A stretch of 22,407 nucleotides of DNA from contig DNTA01000035.1 of NCBI GenBank assembly GCA_003500135.1, positions 1 through 22,407 on the forward strand, in the 5' to 3' direction. This document shows positions 16,666-22,407 of the stretch, one piece after another. How positions within the stretch are numbered: the stretch's first letter is position 1; every line of letters begins with the position of its first letter. The notes under the pieces are model-generated. The model saw only the letters and a list, made by a program, of their open reading frames with translations, ran no database searches and was not told the origin of the DNA. The translations under genes and the position numbers were made by a program. This stretch comes from Cytophagales bacterium. Lineage in GTDB: Bacteria; Bacteroidota; Bacteroidia; Cytophagales; Cyclobacteriaceae.

Positions 16666-17865
16666 TTACCTTTTTAAATTTTCTATTCTTTGACGATGTC
16701 TCTTTCTAAAGTCGCGATAGGCAGTGTTTAACAAGGGCAACCACCCCAGAACGGGCAAATACAGATACAGGTGCTTCCATCTCGAAAACAATATCCTGAT
16801 CGAAGAAAGAAAGCCTAACTTCATATCCACTTCCCCTCCTTTTCTTTTCTTAAACCTGCTATGGAACTCAGAAAATAAAAGCGGCCATCCAAAAGGATAA
16901 GGGTATGGAAAATGCTTCAGGTTAGAGAATACTTTTTTCAACAACCCTCCTATTTCATACGGCCTTTTACCATAATTTTCTACCGCCCGCAGCAGTTCAT
17001 CCTGCATCAGGTTATGAACACGCTCCTTAATTTCTACCAATTCATCCCATGTCAGCTCTTCAACCGGCTTATTGATCCAGGTGTAGGGTTTTATTCGTTC
17101 TCCCACCACATAGGTAAGCCGGGCCGGAAAGGCTGCATAAAAAAACCAGGGGGCCACAATCAACAAAGGCGTAACCAGGCCCAGGGGCAAATAGGGTATC
17201 CCTACTTTATTGACCAGCCGGTTCAGCCAGGGAATATTGTAGGCCAACGGATTGATAAACTCACCATTGACTGTGTGTATAGGAACAATATCAGTTTTAT
17301 ACTTGAGCGACATGGTAATGAAAGATGAAGAAAAGCGCTGTAGCTGATAGCGCTTATTGAACCCTTTGCCGATCCCGGGCACTCCTTCGGGGTATATGAG
17401 CAGGTTATGGGAAGACTGGTTCATCATCGTTTCAAAATTGAGGAAAGTGGCATCAATGGCTCCCGACTTATACCACAAATTGTCGCACAGGAAGGGGTTC
17501 ATCAAAGCAGATTCGGAAAGCATCGGCGAACTCAATGGCCTGAAGCACCTCGAATCGAATTTGAACAGCTTAAAAGTATTGCTGGCCAGTACGATGGCGT
17601 CCCAGGGAAAAGCCATACCGGAATGATTACTGGCAAAAATAAGTGGAACTCCGGGATTATTGCGTTCCGGGAAATCATCAAAACCAATAAAACGAGGCCT
17701 GAAGTAGATTTCGTTGAGATAAACCATGACATGCCGGTTAATTTGATCTACAAATTCAGGATCAAAATACCTGTTGATGATATACTGATTTCCCGCTACC
17801 TGGCTGGAAATATCCTGATACCATGATTTAGATGGCTTATTTACGGCTTTCTGAATTATAGGCAT
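16666..17865 (-). CDS. Lysophospholipid acyltransferase family protein (PlsC-like)
   Basis: 399 residues from the ATG at 17863-17865; a GTG at 17880 would add five residues. Motif I is NHSGMAFPWD (80-89), a spaced form of NHxxxxD known in one bacterial branch of the family (NHSGxxPWD), and motif III is YPEGVPGIGKGF (158-169) followed by RYQLQRF, also typical of that branch. PIHTVNGEF serves as the late motif. The enzyme would move an acyl chain from acyl-CoA or acyl-ACP to a hydroxyl on a lipid, at the inner membrane (hydrophobic stretch LPLGLVTPLLIVAPWFFYAAF at about 227-247). It is the first gene of a pair with the HSL-family esterase and diverges from the GMC oxidoreductase across about 145 bp. 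Confidence 0.85.
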   Translation of the reverse strand: MPIIQKAVNKPSKSWYQDISSQVAGNQYIINRYFDPEFVDQINRHVMVYLNEIYFRPRFIGFDDFPERNNPGVPLIFASNHSGMAFPWDAIVLASNTFKLFKFDSRCFRPLSSPMLSESALMNPFLCDNLWYKSGAIDATFLNFETMMNQSSHNLLIYPEGVPGIGKGFNKRYQLQRFSSSFITMSLKYKTDIVPIHTVNGEFINPLAYNIPWLNRLVNKVGIPYLPLGLVTPLLIVAPWFFYAAFPARLTYVVGERIKPYTWINKPVEELTWDELVEIKERVHNLMQDELLRAVENYGKRPYEIGGLLKKVFSNLKHFPYPYPFGWPLLFSEFHSRFKKRKGGEVDMKLGFLSSIRILFSRWKHLYLYLPVLGWLPLLNTAYRDFRKRHRQRIENLKR

Positions 17866-17965
17866 ATTATCAAATTTCACAAAAACGAAGGCATCAACTT
17901 ATAAAAACCTAAGTTTTCATATCTCAATATATGTTTTTTTATTAAAATGACAATTATTTTTTTAT

Positions 17966-17988
17966 GCATACATACTATTTTGCCATTT
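17966..17988 (+). promoter_or_regulatory. Possible promoter upstream of the GMC gene
   Basis: TACTATTTTG at 17973-17982 resembles the TAnnTTTG element with irregular spacing, in the AT-rich divergent gap (17881-18024). No good -33 partner is seen, so this is weak. Confidence 0.25.
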
Positions 17989-18024
17989 TAATGTTATATT
18001 AAAAATAACGAATAAAGGGTACAC

Positions 18025-19671
18025 ATGGATAAAATATTTGATTACATCGTCATCGGATCAGGTTTTGGGGGAAGCGTCTCAGCCATGCGGCTTTCGGAAA
18101 AAGGCTATAATGTCCTGGTAATTGAAAAAGGGAAAAGGTTTCGTTCAAAGGATTTCCCAAAATCCGACTGGAACATCAAAAAGTTCCTATGGGCGCCCCT
18201 ATTGCGATGCTTTGGCTTTCAAAATATTACATTTTTCCGCAAAATCACCATTCTAAGCGGTGTTGGTGTTGGTGGAGGCAGCCTGGTATATGGAAACACA
18301 CATATGATGCCCGGTGACGAGTTTTTCCAAAACCCGGTATGGGGCCATTTTAAAGACTGGAAAAGCGCCCTTAAACCGTACTACGACAAAGCAAAGTTCA
18401 TGCTGGGCACTATACCCTACACCCGGTTCAACCATGAAGACCTTCTGCTTAAGGAGGTGGCCGCTGATATGGGCAAAGAATCATCGTGGAGTGGGGTAAA
18501 TGTCGGAGTCTTTTACGGTGACACTGAAAAACCCACAGACCCATACTTTAAAGGGCTTGGGCCGAAACGCACCGGATGTGTGGAATGTGCAGGATGTATG
18601 GTGGGTTGTCGGTATAACGCTAAAAATACCCTGGACAAAAACTACCTCTATTTTGCTGAAAAAAATGGCGCTGAAGTAAAAGCGGAGACACTTGTAACCA
18701 AAATTGAATATGACGGCGCTCATTATCATATCCATACAAAATCTTCTACAAGCTGGTGGGGCCGAAAATCACATAAAGTATTTAAAAGCAAAGGCCTGGT
18801 GGTTTCCGGTGGTGTTTTAGGCACCATGAAGCTCCTGCTCGATCAGAAATATGGCCGTAAAACTTTGACGGCAATTTCCGATACATTGGGCAAAAACATC
18901 AGAACGAACTCCGAATCACTTTGCGGCGTAAGCAATACTTCAGAAAAAATAAACAATGGCGTAGCCATCAGTTCGTATTTCAACCCTGACGATCACACTC
19001 ATATCGAAGTGGTGAAATACAATGACGATTCAGGCTTAATGGGCCGATTAGGCACGCTGGCGGTGGGTAGCGGCAATGGTCTGGTACGTACGCTGAAATG
19101 GGTGGCGCAAGCGATCAGGCAACCTATAAAACTTTTGCGTATCACATTTAATATTAAAAACTGGGGTACCAACTCGATCATATTCCTGGTAATGCAATCG
19201 CTGGATAATGCCATGCGGCTAAAATGGAAAAAGGGGGTTTTTGGCAATCGCATGAGCTTTGTTAATGATGAAAATATGAAAGTACCTGCCTATATACCTG
19301 TGGGTCAGGAGGTAATGCACCGATATGCAAAAAAAACTAATGGCATTTCGCAAAATGTATGGCCCGAAATACTATTTAATATGCCCATGACCGCCCATAT
19401 TCTCGGTGGATGCCCGATGGGGGAAAATGCCGCAGAAGGAGTAGTCAATGAAAAGTTTGAAGTGCACAATTATCCGAACATGTTTGTCCTGGATGGATCG
19501 ATAATCCCTTGCAATTTAGGGGTAAACCCCAGTTTAAGCATTACGGCATTCTCGGAATACGCCATGGACCAAATCCCTGACAAACCGGGCAATTCGAAGA
19601 AAAAACTGGAAGATCTATTAGGTGTAGATGTAAAAACCAACGCATGGCCATTTCACATCAATAAGTCTTGA
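18025..19671 (+). CDS. GMC-family FAD oxidoreductase, cholesterol-oxidase-like
   Basis: 548 residues. The FAD-binding start is FDYIVIGSGFGGSVSAMRLSEKGYNVLVIEKG (GxGxxG), followed by GVGVGGGSLVYGNTHMMPG, as in cholesterol-oxidase-type GMC enzymes. CVECAGCMVGCRYNAKNTL has four Cys spaced C-x2-C-x2-C-x3-C (185, 188, 191, 195), a [4Fe-4S]-like ligand pattern that is common in this branch but not in classic GMC oxidases. The end is MTAHILGGCPMG...PNMFVLDGSIIPCNLGVNPSLSITAFSEYAMDQI, which holds the conserved active-site His (H in AHILGG) and Asn (GVNPS). Such enzymes oxidise alcohols or sterols; no signal peptide is seen. It diverges from the acyltransferase/esterase pair, which suggests a shared lipid substrate. 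Confidence 0.9.
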   Translation: MDKIFDYIVIGSGFGGSVSAMRLSEKGYNVLVIEKGKRFRSKDFPKSDWNIKKFLWAPLLRCFGFQNITFFRKITILSGVGVGGGSLVYGNTHMMPGDEFFQNPVWGHFKDWKSALKPYYDKAKFMLGTIPYTRFNHEDLLLKEVAADMGKESSWSGVNVGVFYGDTEKPTDPYFKGLGPKRTGCVECAGCMVGCRYNAKNTLDKNYLYFAEKNGAEVKAETLVTKIEYDGAHYHIHTKSSTSWWGRKSHKVFKSKGLVVSGGVLGTMKLLLDQKYGRKTLTAISDTLGKNIRTNSESLCGVSNTSEKINNGVAISSYFNPDDHTHIEVVKYNDDSGLMGRLGTLAVGSGNGLVRTLKWVAQAIRQPIKLLRITFNIKNWGTNSIIFLVMQSLDNAMRLKWKKGVFGNRMSFVNDENMKVPAYIPVGQEVMHRYAKKTNGISQNVWPEILFNMPMTAHILGGCPMGENAAEGVVNEKFEVHNYPNMFVLDGSIIPCNLGVNPSLSITAFSEYAMDQIPDKPGNSKKKLEDLLGVDVKTNAWPFHINKS

Positions 19672-20069
19672 AGGCTTGAATTATTGAAATTGGATCTCTA
19701 TTTTTCATTATTGGTTTTAATTTTATTTTTGCAATAGTATTGGATATGATAACATGTATACATTAACAATTCCTTAACTTTAAGCCTATGAATTGAAGAC
19801 TAATTCAAAATTAACACACTTAAACAATGTTCATGGCAGCAAATATCTCACATAGTGTTAATTCAAACTTTATTCGGCGCTATTTATAAAAACATTTGTT
19901 TTCCAATTTCTTCCTTTTTTATTTCAGTATTTTTAATAATTTGTGGTATATATTTGAAAATGTTAAACAGTTTTTGTTTTTTTCGATACAGAATTAATTT
20001 ATTGGCAATACAACAGCTCCAACAACCAGTAGTAAAATGGAGCCACTAACGTATTTAACTTTAACTTTT
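19672..20069. other. AT-rich 398-bp gap before the FadL gene, promoter elements only
   Basis: No credible coding frame: a 64-codon open frame at 19855-20049 is rich in Phe/Ile and looks random. TATTTTTG (19724-19731) and TATATTTG (19949-19956) both match TAnnTTTG. No terminator hairpin for the GMC gene is obvious. Confidence 0.6.
19949..19956 (+). promoter_or_regulatory. Bacteroidota -7 element upstream of the FadL-type gene
   Basis: TATATTTG matches TAnnTTTG exactly, which would give a leader of about 107 nt before the ATG at 20070. A -33 partner is not clear, and AT-rich surroundings lower the weight. Confidence 0.4.
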
Positions 20070-21371
20070 ATGCAACAAAATGTTTACAAAATTGGAAGAG
20101 GCCTTTTCGTTTTAGGCCTTTTGATATGCCTGCATACCTTTTCAGCCTATTCATCAGGCTACCAGGTATTGCTGCAAGGCAACCGATCCACGGCTATGGG
20201 TAATTTAGGTGTTGCCCTCAGTCCAGACGCATCTAGCATGTTTTTTAATCCGGGCGCCATGACTTTTATGGAAGGAAGCCAGGTAATGTTGGGGGCCAAT
20301 GGTATATTTAATTCCATCGCCTACTGGAATAACGTTCAAAATTCCGGCATAGTTGAAAACACCGATAACCCGACGGGAACACCTTTTCATGTCTATGGTG
20401 TTTTTGGCGCAGACGATAGCAATTGGAAATTCGGCCTTGGCGCTTATACACCATTTGGTTCAGGTGTCAAATGGGGCACAGATTGGACCGGGAAATACCT
20501 ACTTGACGAATTGACCCTTCGTGCTATTTACGCCCAGGCCACGGTAGCTTACAAAATCAATGACCAACTATCTATTGGAGCCGGTTTTGTGGCGAATTTC
20601 GGTAGTGTGAACCTCCAGAGGACTTTGCCTATTAGCGGTGAAGACCGTGCGTCGGTGGAATTGGATGGCAACGCAGACGTGGGATTCGGGTATAACATTG
20701 GAATATTTTACAAACCCAGCAACCAATGGCAAATTGGTGTGAGTTATCGGTCCAGAATAGACGCCGAAGTAAAAGGTGGCGACGCGAAGTTTGAAAACAT
20801 CCCTTCATCGCTTAACGCATTATTTCCAACCACTACTTTCTCCGCAAGCCTTCCACTACCTTCTTCTATTAATGTCGGCGTAGGTTATTTACCCAACGAA
20901 AACCTGGAAATTGGTATTCAGATCGACTATGTCGGCTGGGGCGCTTATGAATCCCTCAATATTGATTTTGAAGACAATACACTTGGCCTGGCAGACAGCA
21001 ATTCGCCCAGAAACTATGAAGATTCCTGGGTATTCCACCTCGGTGGCGAATACAAAATGAATGCGCTGCAATTCAGGGCGGGGGGGTACTACGACATATC
21101 ACCTGTACAAGATGGTTATATGACCCCGGAAACACCGGATGCCAACCGAATAGGATTAACTGCCGGTATCGGATACACTGTTTCTGAAAATTTCCAAATC
21201 GACCTGTCATTCCTTTATATCATGGGGCAGGAAAGAGAACAAACGGTAGCACAAGCTCAGGCAGCAGGTACTTACCCGATTGGAAATAATTCCGATCCGT
21301 ATGCTGTTCAACCGGGCACCTATAAGTTAAGGGCTTACATCCCGGGACTTTCATTATCGTATAAATTTTAG
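20070..21371 (+). CDS. OmpP1/FadL family outer-membrane transporter
   Basis: 433 residues from the ATG at 20070 (an ATG at 20037 would add eleven residues ahead of the signal peptide and is less likely). The signal peptide is MQQNVYKIGRGLFVLGLLICLHTFSA with a mature start near SGYQVLLQGNRSTAMGNLGVALSPDASSMFFNPGAMTFM, the family's N-terminal hatch pattern (NxxxxxMGxxxxAxxxDASxxFxNPA). The rest is alternating beta strands (VAYKINDQLSIGAGFVAN, NIGIFYKPSNQWQIGVSYRSR) ending in Phe (LSLSYKF), as barrels do. FadL proteins let hydrophobic compounds such as fatty acids or aromatic hydrocarbons through the outer membrane by lateral diffusion. The next gene, an SGNH lipoprotein, starts 14-23 bp downstream, so the two probably act together. 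Confidence 0.9.
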   Translation: MQQNVYKIGRGLFVLGLLICLHTFSAYSSGYQVLLQGNRSTAMGNLGVALSPDASSMFFNPGAMTFMEGSQVMLGANGIFNSIAYWNNVQNSGIVENTDNPTGTPFHVYGVFGADDSNWKFGLGAYTPFGSGVKWGTDWTGKYLLDELTLRAIYAQATVAYKINDQLSIGAGFVANFGSVNLQRTLPISGEDRASVELDGNADVGFGYNIGIFYKPSNQWQIGVSYRSRIDAEVKGGDAKFENIPSSLNALFPTTTFSASLPLPSSINVGVGYLPNENLEIGIQIDYVGWGAYESLNIDFEDNTLGLADSNSPRNYEDSWVFHLGGEYKMNALQFRAGGYYDISPVQDGYMTPETPDANRIGLTAGIGYTVSENFQIDLSFLYIMGQEREQTVAQAQAAGTYPIGNNSDPYAVQPGTYKLRAYIPGLSLSYKF

Positions 21372-21394
21372 TGTAGATTAGATCAATGATACTC

Positions 21395-22407
21395 ATGAAT
21401 ATTTTAAAGAAATATATACTTCCGGCATTTGCTTTGTTTGCCTTTGCCTGTGATACTGAAATTGATATACCTGCCCCTTCCACAGGATCGGGTAGCGCAC
21501 AGCTGGATTTCTCAAACTATGTGGCAGTGGGCAACTCCCTTACTGCCGGTTTTATGGACAATGGCCTGTATGAAGAAGCCCAGATGAATTCATTCCCTGC
21601 GATCATAAATGGCCAGCTACAAGCCGCCGGTGCAGAAACCAATTTTACCCAACCCATGGTAAGCGGCAATGGAAGTGGTTACTTGAGATTAGCTAGTTTA
21701 GACTTAATCGCCAGTGAATTTACATTCGATAGCGCATTTTTGGCCCCTGATCCGAGTTTTTTACAGAAAGCTACAGGAAGCGGGTTTAATAATATTGGTG
21801 TTCCTGGCATTCGGGTAAGCGACATTAAAACGCCCGGTTACGGCGCTGACCCGCAGCAGGCCAATCCCTTTTTCTGGCGCATGCTACCCTCAGGAAGCGA
21901 ATTGACCACTTATGCTGACTACGTAGCAACCTCTGATCCAACATTTTTCACTTGCTGGTTGGGAAATAATGATGTTTTAGGTTATGCCACTAGTGGTGGT
22001 TTGACGCCATTAACGGATTCAGCAACTTTTAATTCGTTTTATAGGGATTTGGTTGACGGAATGGTAAATGGAGGTGCACAAGGCGTTGTAGCCACAATAC
22101 CTGACGTAACCAACATTCCATTCTTTCAGATTGTGCCTTGGAATGGTATTCCTATATTTACTCAAGCAGACGTTGATAGTGCGAATGTAGGATACGCCAG
22201 AGAAATTGATCCTCAAATTGAATTAGCAGTAACTATTGCAGCTGTTGCGACTAATGTAATTCCAGATCTGGCTTTTCAAGCGGCATATCAGCCTGCATAT
22301 GATGCAGCAATAGATGCTGGTGCATCTGATCAGGAAGCTCAAGCAATTGCTGAACAAGCTGTCGAAGACTTATCTAACCAATTAATTAGCGAATTACCGG
22401 ATCACCT
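21395..22407 (+). CDS. SGNH/GDSL hydrolase lipoprotein (partial, runs off the right edge)
   Basis: At least 337 residues. I prefer the ATG at 21395 (an earlier ATG at 21386 is possible). MNILKKYILPAFALFAFAC is a lipoprotein signal, C19 being the lipid site, although the residue at -3 is Ala, so the lipobox is imperfect. The nucleophile block is VGNSLTAGF (Ser48), with Asn in place of the usual Asp of GDS, and GNND (190-193) is block III of SGNH enzymes. Blocks I, II and III are present; the C-terminal Asp-His block is beyond the edge. These lipases or esterases are common after FadL-like genes in Bacteroidota. From about residue 260 the chain has an Ala-rich helical stretch (QAAYQPAYDAAIDAGASDQ) whose codons end mostly in A or T. 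Confidence 0.85.
   Translation, partial: MNILKKYILPAFALFAFACDTEIDIPAPSTGSGSAQLDFSNYVAVGNSLTAGFMDNGLYEEAQMNSFPAIINGQLQAAGAETNFTQPMVSGNGSGYLRLASLDLIASEFTFDSAFLAPDPSFLQKATGSGFNNIGVPGIRVSDIKTPGYGADPQQANPFFWRMLPSGSELTTYADYVATSDPTFFTCWLGNNDVLGYATSGGLTPLTDSATFNSFYRDLVDGMVNGGAQGVVATIPDVTNIPFFQIVPWNGIPIFTQADVDSANVGYAREIDPQIELAVTIAAVATNVIPDLAFQAAYQPAYDAAIDAGASDQEAQAIAEQAVEDLSNQLISELPDH

Noticed and set aside
19855..20049. 64-codon open frame before the FadL gene
   Set aside because: Composition is Phe/Ile-rich as expected from AT-rich noncoding DNA; it overlaps the FadL leader and has no ribosome site.
1..22407. CRISPR, IS elements, prophage, tRNA or rRNA genes
   Set aside because: No spaced direct repeats, transposase or integrase motifs, or tRNA/rRNA-like sequences were seen on either strand.

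Overview
The window looks like chromosomal DNA of a Bacteroidota bacterium, most likely a Cytophagales/Cytophagia-type marine or environmental species; genus not assignable by eye. Support comes from a Y_Y_Y/propeller sensor of the hybrid two-component type, an HD-PycTM (DUF5706) protein, a DUF6952-like small protein beside a thioredoxin, an OmpP1/FadL barrel followed by an SGNH lipoprotein, TAnnTTTG promoter elements and mostly weak Shine-Dalgarno sites. There is no rRNA, tRNA, CRISPR array, IS element or phage gene. Most of it is ordinary housekeeping or accessory content.

Layout, left to right. Positions 1-2365 (minus) hold a decaying sensor gene with three in-frame nonsense codons (TAG, TAA, TGA) and a frameshift at a run of eight G. 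A divergent gene at 2495-3724 encodes a protein whose N-terminal HD domain has lost its metal-binding signature and whose C-terminus is a Pycsar-type membrane effector domain. Then come a small secreted protein (minus), a MazG-like pyrophosphohydrolase (minus), a secreted 273-residue protein (plus) and a bidirectional terminator. A minus-strand group follows: class V PLP enzyme, thioredoxin, DUF6952-like protein. The 8042-8610 gap is not empty: it carries a TAnnTTTG promoter element, a foldable region of about 190 nt and an intrinsic terminator, which together suggest an unannotated small RNA with a 6S-like outline.

The middle part has lipoprotein MsrA (minus), a patatin fused to a POTRA and outer-membrane barrel (plus), a SulP anion transporter with an extra C-terminal domain (plus), a PA0069-type radical SAM protein (minus) and a small heat-shock protein (minus) with a textbook Shine-Dalgarno site.

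The right part is lipid-flavoured. A PlsC-like acyltransferase and an HSL-family esterase (minus, 11 bp apart) diverge from a cholesterol-oxidase-like GMC flavoprotein (plus). After an AT-rich gap comes a FadL-type barrel and, 14-23 bp later, an SGNH/GDSL lipoprotein that runs off the right edge. The clearest leads for something undescribed are the candidate small RNA, the degenerate-HD/PycTM fusion and the acyltransferase/esterase/GMC lipid cluster.
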